Below, piece by piece: positions 1-11,720 of a stretch of DNA of 64,000 nucleotides; position 1 is the first letter of the stretch, and each line of letters opens with the position of its first letter. The DNA is taken from NCBI RefSeq assembly GCF_047496725.1, contig NC_132982.1, forward strand, positions 3,999,501-4,063,500. The letters are read 5' to 3'. The DNA comes from Anoplolepis gracilipes. Taxonomy: Eukaryota > Arthropoda > Insecta > Hymenoptera > Formicidae. The notes below the pieces were generated by a model. That model saw only the letters and a program-made list of their open reading frames with translations, was not told the origin of the DNA and did not search any database. Both the position numbers and the translations under genes were made by a program.

Positions 1-690
1 TTCCAGACATTGTTGTTCCAGCCGCTATTGTTATCATTCGCGCGGAAGCAGCGATATGAACCGCTCCGTCGTATTATCCTTCGTGCCGTGATAAGTACTA
101 GAGCAATATATCGCATCTTAATCAGCTACTATATAAATTGTATAATATCGCGCGAAGATGTAATCTTAGAACATTTCAAACGTCATTAATGAAACGTCAT
201 TAGTAAGTATGCATATATTAATAGAATGGTCGCGGATCGGACGACGCTGTAACGTAATAACAGTCATATTTAATAATACGCACTCACGTGCGTAACAAAA
301 ATTCGGCGCTTTTCTTTCACGGCGTACGCAGGGCGCTGTTTACATCCTACGCATTCCAGACATTTTTGCCATTCACGCGGCTTCACTCGAGTGAAGATAG
401 CGATGTAATTCGCTCCGTGTATCTCGTCGTATTATCTTTATTCGTGACGCGATCGCGACGCGTACAAGATCGGTATTCCGTATTTTAATTCGCTATTAAA
501 GTGTAATATTGCGCGTTTTAAGAGCGAAAATGTCAACCATTCTGAGTCGGATGGCACTATAACGCGTTTAATAATTACTGAATATATTCGTATCGAAACG
601 CGTGTTTTAGTAATCGTCAATTGCGTAATAAATTACACGTACTTGTTATTACATATTCCGATATCTTGATATTAAGTGCACAGACACAAA
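1..690. repeat. Diverged two-copy tandem duplication, unit about 355 bp
   Basis: Landmarks recur in the same order. TTCCAGACATT is at 1 and again at 354, CGTCGTATTATC at 67 and 425, and TAATATCGCGCG near 145 pairs with TAATATTGCGCG near 503. The weaker pair TCGGACGACGCTGTAACG and TCGGATGGCACTATAACG follows. Copies are well diverged with indels. The left copy begins at the window edge, so the array may continue outside. It lies upstream of the candidate promoter, so it could be duplicated regulatory sequence or an old repeat. Confidence 0.5.
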
Positions 691-1189
691 TCACCTCCGT
701 CGTAGTCTCTCTAAACTCGGTCACGACAAGTACTTAGATGGGTACATTTTAACTATTAATTATTAATTATATCAACTAATAATGCTGCGCTTTATCAGAG
801 TGAAGTTGACGGTTGATCGTGTTTTAGAACTTTCCCGGTTATTGATAAACATATCGGAGTAAATATACTATTCAACGCATTTTGACAATCGCGTAGCAAA
901 ATTTTAACATTAATTATTTCTTAAATCATATATATAATTTCTCAGATTGAAATCTATTGTATGACTCGTTTACAAAGTTACAGTATTTCGAATATTGCAG
1001 ACACACACATTTGACAGATATTTATACTTATATATTCATATTCGCGCTCTTATAATATGAGCGTATATTAATTATTAATAGTAGAGCTACAGCATTTAAA
1101 ATATTCTAAATTGTCAACTGATGTATAAACTTGGTAGGGCCATTTTCGAGTGCCGAGTTTTTGTAACTGTATACGATTACAATTTTTCG
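1..1189. other. Upstream flank of the left-end gene
   Basis: This is AT-rich sequence without a believable coding frame. Its first 690 bases hold two diverged copies of a unit of about 355 bp (listed separately). From about 700 to 1189 I see only AT-rich sequence with scattered homeobox-type TAATTA motifs. Composition turns GC- and CpG-rich just before the candidate leader exon, so the core promoter probably lies near its right edge. No clear TATA box stands out. Confidence 0.4.
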
Positions 1190-1398
1190 CGTTGTTTCCC
1201 GGTCGCGATGTAAAAGTTGCGCGTCGCGTGTGATTGGAAGTCGAGAGTGCCGCGCGATCGTACTTTCCTGATTAGTGTGCGCGATCGTAATTAATCGTGT
1301 TTCGCGAGTGTGAGTGCCATCAAAAAGAAGAGGCTAAACAAGAGAGGAAGAGGAGAAGGCCCAGGGAGGCATCAGGCAACGGCGGAGCAACAGTGGGG
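1190..1398 (+). other. Candidate first exon (5' UTR) of a plus-strand gene
   Basis: Composition switches from AT-rich to GC- and CpG-rich, with many short GCGCGATCG/GAGTGTGAGTG words like those seen in hymenopteran leader exons. An initiator-like CTGATTAGTG occurs near 1269. The last 80 bases are purine-rich, and the stretch ends ACAGTGGG|GTGAGT, a consensus donor, after which the sequence at once becomes AT-rich intron-like. The only ATG (1207) is followed directly by TAA. It therefore looks like untranslated leader. The left edge is uncertain because transcription could start anywhere between about 1140 and 1275. The long AT-rich sequence downstream fits a large first intron, a layout common in insect neural and developmental genes. 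The host gene cannot be named. Cap-analysis or RNA-seq reads would settle it. Confidence 0.55.
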
Positions 1399-1404
1399 TG
1401 AGTA
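1399..1404 (+). promoter_or_regulatory. Splice donor of candidate first exon
   Basis: GTGAGT follows GGG and marks a sharp composition boundary: purine/GC-rich to the left, more than 75% A+T to the right. It is the most convincing single splice site in the left 10 kb. Confidence 0.5.
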
Positions 1405-1607
1405 GTTTATAACTTACTTAATTTATTATTTATAAAATATTTTAATCGTTCGTTTTTCATCGCAACAGAGTCCATTTTCTGCATTGTTGCACAATATAAT
1501 GTAATTAATTATTGTTATTTTTAATTATTTTCCCCGCTTTAAAATTTATATAATGTGTTCGAGATTTTCAGCAAAATCGTTCATATCTACATATATAATC
1601 ATGTACT

Positions 1608-1623
1608 TAATAATAATAATAAT

Positions 1624-1662
<39 letters not shown>
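1608..1662. repeat. (TAA)n followed by (TA)n microsatellite
   Basis: About seven TAA units run directly into about 17 TA units inside the intron-like AT-rich stretch. Confidence 0.95.
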
Positions 1663-1667
<5 letters not shown>

Positions 1668-1859
1668 CTTATTATTTTTTACAATTTACATGAATAATAA
1701 TGACTTGCTCGTATTTTCATAATTGTGCGAGCAAATTTTATATACAATTATGGATATTTATATATAATTATAGAATGCCAATTTTTTTCCAAATAATTAT
1801 TTTAAATACTTTATATTATTATATAAATGTTTTATATAGTTTAGATATACGTTTTACAG

Positions 1860-1903
1860 ATTTCAACGTGTGTGCTACAACTCCGCTGTTACCCATCGTA
1901 CCG
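1860..1903 (+). other. Candidate 44-nt second exon (probably 5' UTR)
   Basis: A short balanced-composition island sits in surroundings of more than 80% A+T. On its left is TACGTTTTACAG, a good acceptor with a T-rich run. On its right is ACCG|GTGAGT, a full donor. Joined to the candidate first exon, one frame stays open across the junction (reading G|AT TTC AAC GTG TGT GCT), but it has no ATG back to an in-frame TAA in the leader, so a non-coding 5' UTR role is more likely. The exon is 461 bases downstream of the first donor. Both splice sites plus the composition jump make it stronger than most candidates here. It could still be a chance pair of sites. Confidence 0.42.
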
Positions 1904-2440
1904 GTGAGTCAAATTTATATTACATTTCAATTTCGAGGTAATAAGATTGTGTCAATTATAAATATAATAAATATAATAAATGTATATGATATATGTAAGA
2001 TAAGAAAAAATGTGAAAATAATAATCAAAGAATTTTTAAAAATAACTTTGACAAAATACAATTTTTAATATTTAAACTTTAAGCAATTTAATATTTGACG
2101 TAAAAATATAAAGAAAAATTGAAATTATTGTATAATATAGTTGACATGTTAAAAACTGATCGGTCTTTTCAAGTAAAATATTTACATAAGTACAAATTCA
2201 TTTATCACATATATACATGTTTCATTATCAAAAATTTTATATTTAATGATGTATCTAGTATTAATGAATTTTAAATTTTCGCTACAAAAACGTTTCAACT
2301 TAATAAATATTCTCAATAATTATGTCAAACAGCAAATTTTTTTATTTATCGTTATTTGCAAAGATTTCAATTAATTCGCTTATTGGTAAGTTTATAAAAT
2401 CCGACATATTTTATTTAAATGTCCTACGTGTTATATCATC
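1904..2440. other. AT-rich intron-like sequence
   Basis: Runs of AAATATAATAAATATAATAAATG and similar low-complexity words. I see no gene, hairpin or mobile element. Confidence 0.6.
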
Positions 2441-2960
2441 GAGATGGGAACATTACGTGAAACCACGAGAACATTCAGTGTCGTCGGGCAAAAATTGAAA
2501 AGCATTGCGAGGGGGGTACGAGATGGAGGGGTGCGAAGACAATACCTCGTGGAAAAACAGATAGAGAGGAACGTAGCAGAGGAAGGCGGGAATGATAGAA
2601 CGGGTAGGGGACGCGAATGCACATCCCTGTCGCGAAGTCACGTACTTTATAAAACGCAGTCGTTACACCGATGTCGGAGACATCGGCGAAATGGGGAGAA
2701 CGTGTACGTGTGTAGGTGGGTGCAAAGAAGGGGACAGACTGGCCGGAACATATGCTTCCCTTCGCAATATAGCGTAGAAGAACGTCTCCAGCCGATAAAC
2801 CCCCGCGGAAATGAGCTTTTTTCGCCCATTTCTCTCACCGGTATGCTCGCGCGACCGCTTGCTCGCAATTTTCGATCTGTCTCTCTTCTCCCTCTTTCTC
2901 CTTTGTCTCTTACTCGCGAAAGTCGATTTTTCTGCTGTAGTCTGTGACCCAGCGACAAAC
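2441..2960. other. Moderately GC-rich island, no supported gene
   Basis: The plus strand is purine-rich for about 180 bases (GAGGGGGGTACGAGATGGAGG style), then mixed, then pyrimidine-rich near 2880-2920. Open frames exist on both strands, the longest 167 codons on plus. They overlap one another, lack matching splice sites and have low-complexity arginine/serine-rich translations, so I read them as a by-product of few stop codons in GC-rich DNA. It could be a regulatory island. Confidence 0.4.
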
Positions 2961-3496
2961 GATCTCCTCAAAGATACAATATAGATAGACGGAATAAAAT
3001 CATGTAGCACACGAGGAACGATAGAGCGTCTGTTTTATTTATTTGCAAAATTATATTCTTCATTCGTATTTCATATATTTTTTGCGAACAGATGGAGACA
3101 ATTGAATATTTCACTCGCAACACGTGCATTCGATCGTTTCTTACATCTTTATTTAACAATGTACATACAATGTACATGTATTCTTTTTTTTTTATTGCAT
3201 CTTATTTGATGTTGCTTCAACGTTTAGCTGTGGTGCTATGGTGAACCCAGACATGTCTGTCTGTCTGCCTGCACTGTGTCTATGTACATACGTTCCGTTG
3301 CGGCTTTTCCATCTTCTCCTCCCTCGCCGTTTCGTTTCTGCCTTGTTTTCCTGTCCACGATACTTTTCAGCCATTTACACCTTACACTAGATTCTCCTAT
3401 ACCCATGAGAGGGGTATTCAATTCTTGAGTTTCACTACTGTTCTAGCTATTATTGTTACTATATATTTTTATATAGAGTTTATTATTTTATATAAG

Positions 3497-3535
<39 letters not shown>

Positions 3536-3967
3536 GTAGGATCTATTAGAATATTTTTTATGCACATTTTTTATGTAGGTATTATATATATTATATGTAT
3601 AGAAATCGTCTGCATTTAATTGTAGACTTTTCTTGCACAGATATTAGTCGATTTTATCTTATCGTTGATGAAAATTAAATGAAATTCACATTTGTCATAA
3701 TTTTTTACTTTTAAACATTTTTAAAACTCTGTTTTAAGTATAAGTTTTTGTTGTAATTAATTACAAAACAGAGATTTTATTGTCTACTAGCATACTGAAA
3801 TTTAATTTGTTTAATTTTCACTGTTGTAATATTAGCTATTTAAAATGCTGAACGTGAATTTCTCTCGAGTTTCATTGTAACAATTTTTATTTTTACACGT
3901 AATTTCTCAAATGGAAACATAAAAAATGCTGACGAAAGCTAACTCCTTCTCAAGATTGGCCGTAATG
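2961..3967. other. AT-rich intron-like sequence
   Basis: Holds an (ATT)n tract and ordinary AT-rich sequence. No gene or structured element is supported. Confidence 0.55.
3501..3534. repeat. (ATT)n microsatellite
   Basis: About eleven ATT units in AT-rich sequence. Confidence 0.95.
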
Positions 3968-3983
3968 TTTTTTTTTTTTTTTT
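3968..3983. repeat. Poly-T run (16)
   Basis: Sixteen T's at the left edge of a CpG-rich island. Confidence 0.9.
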
Positions 3984-3989
3984 CTTTTA

Positions 3990-4500
3990 AATCGCGACCT
4001 AGTTGCCTCGTGATTATTTGGAGATTGATTCGAATCGTCTTCGGGACGCGCGTTACGAATTAAATGCGACCGAGTCCGCGAGCCTGTTGAACCGTAAGAC
4101 CCGGAGCGCGCTACGGATTTCATTTCGCTTGGAATCGGCCTGTCGCGCGACCTGGAGTCGTCGCGACCTGTAGAACTCCGTGCAGACACGGCGTGCGCTG
4201 GCGGTTATACTTTAACGAAAACGTCACGTTCTCGACTGAAACACGAAGAGACAAGCGCGCGTTCCGCCCAGAATTTCTCCTCTATCCGCTTTTCTCTCGC
4301 GTGGCTGCCAGTCATGTGAAATGTTCGTTCTCCGCGTGTATCTCTGCCGGCGAGAATATCACTGCCGCTTTTATATTCAACGTTACTTGCACGACGCGTA
4401 CCGTCGTTTACGAGCCCCGGCTTTCTTCGAAGATAGAGAGAACTAGGAGCCTTCTCTCTCATGCTTGTCTGACAACATTTCGATATCGACCGCTTTAATC
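3990..4500. other. CpG-rich island without recognised gene
   Basis: CG dinucleotides are dense (GGGACGCGCGTTACG, GGAGCGCGC, CGTCGCGACC). Both strands have 80-100 codon open frames here, none with both a good acceptor and donor. I read it as a candidate regulatory or unmethylated island rather than an exon. Confidence 0.4.
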
Positions 4501-6240
4501 ACAAATCTCTTAACGCGCTCGACCATCGCGTGAAGGAAGAGATGCCTGATCGTGCACTCGATATTGAGCCTCATTTTTCTTTACATATCGATTGAACTCG
4601 TGTTTATCTAAAAATAAAATTAAATAAAAAAAGCATTAAGAATATTATGGTTTGCGGCCTTGTCGTAAAAAAAATGATAACAGGATGCTTACGTGCAACA
4701 TTAATGTGCATTACACGATGAAATTGCGGCTCATTTCATTTCATTTAGCCAAACACATCACCATTTCCTTAATCATGCAGGCAAGAGCTTCAACTTTTAT
4801 GCGCGATGTTATTTTTCTGTTATGTAAGCGTGCACGAAGAGTGACACACTGCGATGTTTACGAGCGCCCGTTTGGAAGTACAAAATATACATAGAGCCCT
4901 CAAAATTTGCGAGTGACGTTCTTATACAAACTCGAGAATAGTATTTCGTTGGCGAGAACGCGGATGTTGGTGACGAATCTGAAATAGAAGATTTACCGCG
5001 CTCTTAAAATCTCGCGACAAGAGAATTTACATGTAATAGAAATGTAAAATAGTTGACACATCCACAGAATTACATAGACGTAGAGACAAACCAGTTTATT
5101 TACGTGTTCGGAAAAATAATTTAAGAAATTTTTTTTTCAAATTAAATGTTTCTTATTAAATCGAAAAATTGGTAGAAATTTTGTTTCGGTGTTAATTCAA
5201 ATGGACCCGAATTATTTTGACTTGAATAATTCTGGAGGTTACAATTTTCTACGCGTCTGTTTGAAATAATCATTCAATTAGCATGCGGGATCTCTCAAGT
5301 TCAATCATGACAATCGTTCTCGCGTTTACGGATATATAATTCATGAGATCGACCCTCATCTCGGAGAGGATACAACACAATATTCCACGTTTCTTCTCGT
5401 CTCTTCCTACCCTCCTTGTTATGTGAAACCGCGGCAGATGTATCGAACGGAATATTGTCCCCGCGTCATCGTGAGGTTTTATTCGAGCATCGTTTTCCGT
5501 TATAGTAATTTTCTTTCACGATGTGAAGATGCACACGAACAGTGTTTTACGGCTGAACGGTGAAAATACAGAAGAAGATATTGTGACAAGCACACAATTC
5601 ACAAAATAAAACTGTAATCGGGAATAACAGGCCTTTCGATATTTATTATACGTCATATATCTGTGTTTCATAATCTTTCATCATATAATTTTGCGATAAA
5701 AATATTCTTAGTTTGAATTTTTCCAAACTTTGTGTCTAACGTCAAATCTAAACAATTTTAAAAGATGCTAATTATATTGAAGAAAGACAATCATATTCTC
5801 GTTGTATAATATCAGATGGGTGAAACAATGCTTTTAAGAATTAGAGTGTTAAAAGCTGCAAAACATAATTGTTTAATTATTGATTATTTAATCAGTAACG
5901 CGGATTAACAAAAACTTTGTAAAATTCGTTTGCAATTCATAATGAGAGACTCACATATACAAGGCCAATATTAAATAACATTATTAAATTTTGAAATCCC
6001 AGTCATTTGTGATCATTCTTTGAAATACACAATGAACAGGATACACTTTACAATTATAATTTTACATAATTTTAAATAGTTATGTGTATAAAACAGATTT
6101 AATTAGTATACTGACAAGTGAGATAAAAAATAGTGAGCTATTATTTTTATTAAAAAACTTCCATGTTTATATTTATTATTAAAAATTATTTGCTTTACAT
6201 GTGCAGAAATAATCTTATTATCTCCCATCATTTTCCATGC

Positions 6241-6309
<69 letters not shown>

Positions 6310-7188
6310 ATACATATATATTTGAAAATATTTTTTTTGTACATATTTTTTATTTCATTTAAAATATCTGCATGCAAATATTCGTGGATTAAAATGCGGA
6401 ATCCGAAAAAAGATACAAATTTTTTTTGTGTTTATGCATAACGTAAAATTCTTCACGTTTCTGTAAAAAAAAAAGCTTTAAATAATGTTTAACTTTTTCC
6501 TATTAAATAACTAAATATAATTATAAATATCTCTCCCTTGATATATCCTTATATTGTATTAAGGTCCTATAAAAAGTGCAGCACATTGTAGAAGGTAATC
6601 GACGGATCTACTTGTCCTTGTGTTTATTGAACCTAATAAAATAAAAACGAGAGAAAAAAGAGAGAAAAAGAGGAAGACATCGCTTGCTATGGTCGGTTAC
6701 GAAGCGATTCGTGCCGCATCTCGATCAGGCGACCAATTATTTTCAAGAGGAAAAACGAGGTAAAAGCCGCGAGACGAGATCGCCGCCGCCGTGGAAGAAA
6801 TGTGCGACGGGTCTGCCGTTGGCCAATTATTCTTTGCGATGGATCAGACGATATTTTAAAACTGTCCAAATATGATAATTGACGGCTCGCGGCAGGCAAA
6901 AAAAAGTAAGACTCTTTTAGATTCAAAATCTATTCTATAATTTATGGAAATATTCATTTAATTCATAAAAGAGAAGATTTAGGAAAATGTGAATGGATTT
7001 ATGAATAAATCTATTTTTTTTTTTATAATCACGTAGTTTTTTTGCGTACAAAAATTTATCATTTTACATCATTTCCTATTAAATTAAGGAGATGAACACG
7101 TTATCTTTGCATATACATTTACTAATTACTAATTAAATAAACCTCAATTAACATCTGACATTAATCTCTTATCTTACCAGGTCACATT
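4501..7188. other. Long AT-rich intron-like stretch
   Basis: Mostly unique AT-rich sequence with patches of mixed composition at 4900-5000, 5280-5560 and 6680-6900. The (TA)n(TG)n compound repeat is listed separately. No believable exon was found on either strand. Confidence 0.55.
6244..6307. repeat. Compound (TA)16(TG)15 microsatellite
   Basis: A pure TA tract changes directly to a pure TG tract, 64 bases of alternating purine-pyrimidine. The TG part is a typical Z-DNA former. Confidence 0.95.
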
Positions 7189-7216
7189 CTCTCTCTCTCT
7201 CTCTCTCTCTCCCTCT
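7189..7216. repeat. (TC)n microsatellite
   Basis: About 12 TC units with one CC interruption. It lies just after TTATCTTACCAG, a splice-acceptor-like string. Confidence 0.9.
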
Positions 7217-7674
7217 CGTGTGAGATAATTTGGAATATATGCAAAAACTACTCGTAATAAGAGAAATATATTTATTACACATACGCATTTATATTTATTA
7301 CACATACTTATTTATTATACATACGCATGAATAAAATGTCATATGCATTAATAAAAATCGATACATCCCATTTAGATTGAATATTCCATAAAATAAGAAT
7401 AAAAAAATATATTATGAAATATAAAAGAGATGTTTACGGTATTATAAATATTACTAAAATATTTAGAAACAAATGTCTTATTTCTATATATTTAATTATA
7501 GGGATTAATATTTTTGTTCAGAATATTTAATATATTTTTAAAATATGTAATATATAATATATAATCAAATATATATTTTATATATTATTATCATAATAAA
7601 CAACTTACAAAAATTCAGAAATGCAATAAGTCTAAACTTTTGAAAATTTTGTTTGGAAAAAAAAGAAGGATCTT

Positions 7675-7680
<6 letters not shown>
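7217..7680. other. AT-rich stretch with 20-bp minisatellite-like repeats
   Basis: Mostly A+T. From about 7270 to 7328 three imperfect units of ATTTATTACACATACGCAT type follow one another with a period of about 19-21 bases. Nothing else is recognised. Confidence 0.5.

Positions 7681-7738
<58 letters not shown>
7681..7738. repeat. (TC)29 microsatellite
   Basis: Pure TC dinucleotide tract, one of the two longest in the window. Confidence 0.97.
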
Positions 7739-7743
<5 letters not shown>

Positions 7744-9059
7744 TATAAAATACATATTTACGAGACAAGATTGAGCCGCGTTGTGTGAGTGTCGATGATA
7801 CGGTGGAGATATCGAGGCGAATGAATTTCATTACAGCCGGCGGACGCGTTTAATGCAGAGCAGCTCCGCCAGTCTAAAGGCTGGATGGGCCAACTCAGCA
7901 CTCTGATATTTCTTTGAATAGAGATCTGTGTCGTACGATAGGCTCGTATAAAAGACGGGAGAGAAGACGGAAGGAATTCCACCTCTATCTTACCCTTTTA
8001 CTCGCCCTCTCGTCACCGTAGCTAACGTCACTTAGCATATTACCGCTCTCTATTCCTTTAGATCTGAATTTTCACGCTCTGCATCTTGTAGATAAATCCT
8101 CGTATACCTAAACTCTCACTGGCAGACCAAACTAATCCTCATTGCAAGTTATGTCGAGTGTAGATTATAACGAATGGAAATGGATTATAACGAAATGAAT
8201 TATGAACATTTAATATGAGATGTCAAAGCGGGTCTCGTTAGACATTAATTAATTTAATGATTAATTCGATAAAACAAAATTGAATTATTAAAATACAATT
8301 ATACTTTTATTATGATTTATATAATTAATTAACATTTATTTTGCCGATTTAAGTTATTACCTTTACCTTCTCTAATATTTATATTACTCGCTTCTATTAT
8401 CTCCATATCTGTTTATCTCCATTATTGTTTAGTTAATCTGCTATTTCTACGTTCTGCTCGAAAGGGATTAATCTCTCGAGGCGTAATAAACGTTTTATGT
8501 CCATGGTTACGTTTGATCGGGTGCGAGCACATCAAAACCACAGAGTAGCCTCGAATACTCGATACGCGTAACCCGGGAATAATCCGTCATCTTGTAAAAA
8601 GGGCGTCCGTTTACACGTCCCAAACGGTGGGGATATTAAATTTCAACAATACGAGCGTTAATCCGAACAGACGATGCATTGACGGGGAAAGTACGCGAAG
8701 GTATACTGAATTATATAGATAACGAAACGAAAATCCATGCAAACTCAATTTCCCACGTTAACTTGATCAAGAAGATCGTAACAAGATCTGGAAATCGATC
8801 ACTTAATATTTATGACAACGGGTTGTAGTTTTTATATTTTTCTTTTGATACCAGATCAGCCAAGCGAACAGTTTCTATTTGAAAACGATCCGCTATATAG
8901 ATTAATCAGATCGTAAGACTCGCGAGAATTCGCATCCTTGTCGCTAAGTTTTTAAATCACGCTGGAATTTCCTAGATTGCGAATTTAGAATGTTGAATTA
9001 AGCAAAGAAAAATTTTCTCAATACCTACTTTTTGCTATCCACGATTTTACGCATGTAAA
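7739..9059. other. Mixed-composition non-coding stretch
   Basis: About 7760-8110 is balanced to GC-rich (GCCGGCGGACGCG and similar) and 8460-8960 is mixed with many CG dinucleotides. No open frame has matching splice sites. No gene is supported. Confidence 0.45.
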
Positions 9060-9340
9060 GTTGGCCCCTCATTATCAAAAATTATTAGAGTTCTGATTGC
9101 CCCCCTAAGAGTCCTTCTACAGTTCTCTATCAATTTTAGAAATAGTTGTTTAAAACCAAAAATAGGATACTTTAAGGTGCACTTGAAGGTACGGGAAGCT
9201 TCACATTTTTCTCAACTTTAAAGCGGTATAACTTTTTTGTTATCATCAACTTTAGTTATTAAGGATAATTGTTAGGACTCTTTAGGGGGCCACCAGAACT
9301 TCCGACAAAACTATATCGATTTCCGACAAAAATTTTCATT
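9060..9340. mobile_element. Old fold-back repeat or MITE-like relic
   Basis: Two arms are inverted relative to each other. The left arm around 9089-9121 carries GTTCTGATTGCCCCCCTAAG and continues GAGTCCTT. The reverse complement of 9266-9299 carries GTTCTGGTGGCCCCCTAAAG and continues GAGTCCTAA. Weaker similarity extends outward and inward (about 80-90 bp per arm), around a core with GGTGCACTTGAAGGTACGGG. On the right side TTCCGACAAAA occurs twice. No transposase, clear target-site duplication or sharp termini are visible, so it is either a decayed non-autonomous DNA element or a fold-back repeat. A self-search of the parent genome would show copy number. Confidence 0.5.
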
Positions 9341-11659
9341 TCCTATAAAACTTTGAAAATATTCGCCTTACCAAATTTTTAAAAAATTACAACAAAATTA
9401 TTTAGAGTGATTTATGAATGCGATTGTTTAATTATACGAGAAAGGCAATTATTTCTTTTTCGGAATGTTCATTAATTAGTCATTGATCATCCACGATATT
9501 TGACATTATATTCACGCTTGACTTTTTTTTCTTTCAAAGTAATTTTCATATATTTTTGTAAATTTTCATGCGACGTCGCATTTATCGTACTGTAGTACTA
9601 CTGAAAAAATCTCGCGTACAGGTTCTCTAACGCAACGTTAGTATGCGCAATTCGTGGCACGAATCACCGCTTCGAAGAAGGCAATTATTACGAGTCGTAT
9701 AATTAAGATGTGTGCCGGCTCGTGCGGCAGTATAATATGCGCGTTACGTTCGAGGCACTAAAATCAGGTATTCATAACTAGTGCTTTTTAGGTCCGGTTA
9801 GCTCTGGAAAAGGTCGGATCGCGCGAGTTTTACGCGCGGAAATGTTAAGTGACGGAGAGCGGATATTTTTATGGTATTTCCGGGTGTAAAATCGACTAAC
9901 GGGAAACGCCAGTTTGACGATTGCGCATCGCCGACAGGATGGTCTTTTGTGCGCTTTGAAAAGTGTCGACAAATCGGTTCTCGCACGAGAGGCGATTCAA
10001 CTATTATTAAACGGAAGATAAAGGCTAAGCAGAGCGGGCGATAATAGACGATGATGAGCGCGACTATTATCGTGTGTGCATTTTCACTTCTACGAGTGAT
10101 TTTTAAAGACAATTAAGTATTTCTAATTAGATTGTCGAAATTTTTCAATATTTATAAAAACGTTTAATTTATAAGAAAAACTTTGTGTTATTTTGTAATG
10201 TGTAAATCTAATCAAAATTATATTTTATAGTTTTATTAAAAACTAAGAAAATCTCTTCTCTCTTAATAAAAATTAAATTATTATTAAATACCAACAATAA
10301 GTTATTTATTATTAATATTTTTTGTCAAGTTATACAATTCATATTAAGTGTAGAAAAAAATGACATCGAAAATATTGATAGTTGTAATATTGAAATTTAA
10401 TAATTGAAATTTAATTATTAAATAAAGGGTGGAACGAATAGGTTGATAAATTTCACGTTTATTTTGTCAATTAATTCAAGCTTTACCAATTTTTTTCATA
10501 TCTAATCGTTTAAATTCTATGAGAAGCAATATTTTGAATGGAATATCAAGCAGAGTTCGCGATATATTAATTATCACACATTACAAAATTACATTTATAC
10601 GTGCAAAGATTTATGCTATGCTTGCGATATAACGTCAGACTCGGACGATTTGTTTCCTGGTTACTCCAATGGGGTCAACGAGAGTCATAAATCAAAGAGC
10701 GAACGAGTATAGAGGCTTCCAATCAATTAGGCGCATTCGCGAGAAAAATGGCTTTGTCGATCGAATCGCTCTCGTTATTCCCCGCATAACGAATGAAACG
10801 GTCTTTTGAAATCTCGATGCAATTCACGCATGCTTTGCGACCCTACTACTGGAAAAATGTCGCGTAAAAGCTCACCATCGTAATTTCGTATCCGTATTTT
10901 CTTCGCGCAAAAGGAGTACAAAAGGAGCTGACGTGAAATATCCAGTGCAAATGCAAATTCTATGTTCTACTGTTTTATAGCAGAAAGAAGTTTACGATAA
11001 AGATAGCATATCTCAATATCTTATAAAAGAAATTGAGATTTTTCCGTTTCGTATAATCTTGTCATCTGTCTGAATGTTATCTTGAAGGTGTCAGAATGCA
11101 TTATATTTTAATGAAAAGGTTTTTCTATCGCATAAAAATAATTTTTCAGAGAAACTTTAAACTCAATCTACAAAGTTATGTTTCTCAAATGTCTCGGAGA
11201 TGTCTAATCGATATCCATTTCTTTCACAAGAAATAACTTACTTTTTAAAGTATCTCGCTGAAATTAAGTAGATCATCTTATTAAAAAAAAAAAGAATTAA
11301 GAAAAAAAGAGTACGTAAATCTTTCTCTCGTTGGAAGATATAAGATCGTGAATCGTAGAGGCTGCTTCGTAACCGCAGCAGAAATGAAATTTCTTCGTGC
11401 GAAGAAGATTTATCGGCTGTTCTATTCTATACAAATTGATGGTTGGTACTCTCAACGCATTTATATGACGCAGTTAGGAAAATCGCAAGCTAAAAGGATT
11501 GCATAATGTGCATAGATAAATCACTATCACCTCGAGTAGAAATAACGAATAATAAATATATAATCATCGTAATATATGTATAACAGTTGAACAAAAAGTA
11601 TCATATACATATCTAACTTGAATAATAATATTGTAATTATTATTTTAAATGTTTCTGTT

Positions 11660-11661
<2 letters not shown>
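9341..11661. other. Intron-like sequence with GC-rich patches
   Basis: A CpG-rich patch at about 9570-10090 (GCGCGTTACGTTCGAGG, CGCGCGGAAATG) is followed by an AT-rich block at 10.1-10.6 kb and mixed sequence to 11.5 kb. Open frames at 9778-10112 on minus overlap each other and lack splice support. No gene called. Confidence 0.45.

Positions 11662-11717
<56 letters not shown>
11662..11717. repeat. (TC)28 microsatellite
   Basis: Pure TC tract flanked by AT-rich sequence. Confidence 0.97.

Positions 11718-11720
<3 letters not shown>

Noticed and set aside
1700..2068. 122-codon plus frame across the 1860-1903 island
   Set aside because: Outside the 44-nt island it is Ile/Asn/Tyr-rich AT-driven sequence. 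Only the island has exon-like features.
2444..3010. Plus 167-codon frame and minus frames over the 2.4-3.0 kb island
   Set aside because: Low-complexity Arg/Ser content, mutually overlapping, no acceptor and donor pair.
7565..7831. 88-codon minus frame
   Set aside because: Mostly Arg-Glu repeats from the (TC)29 microsatellite.
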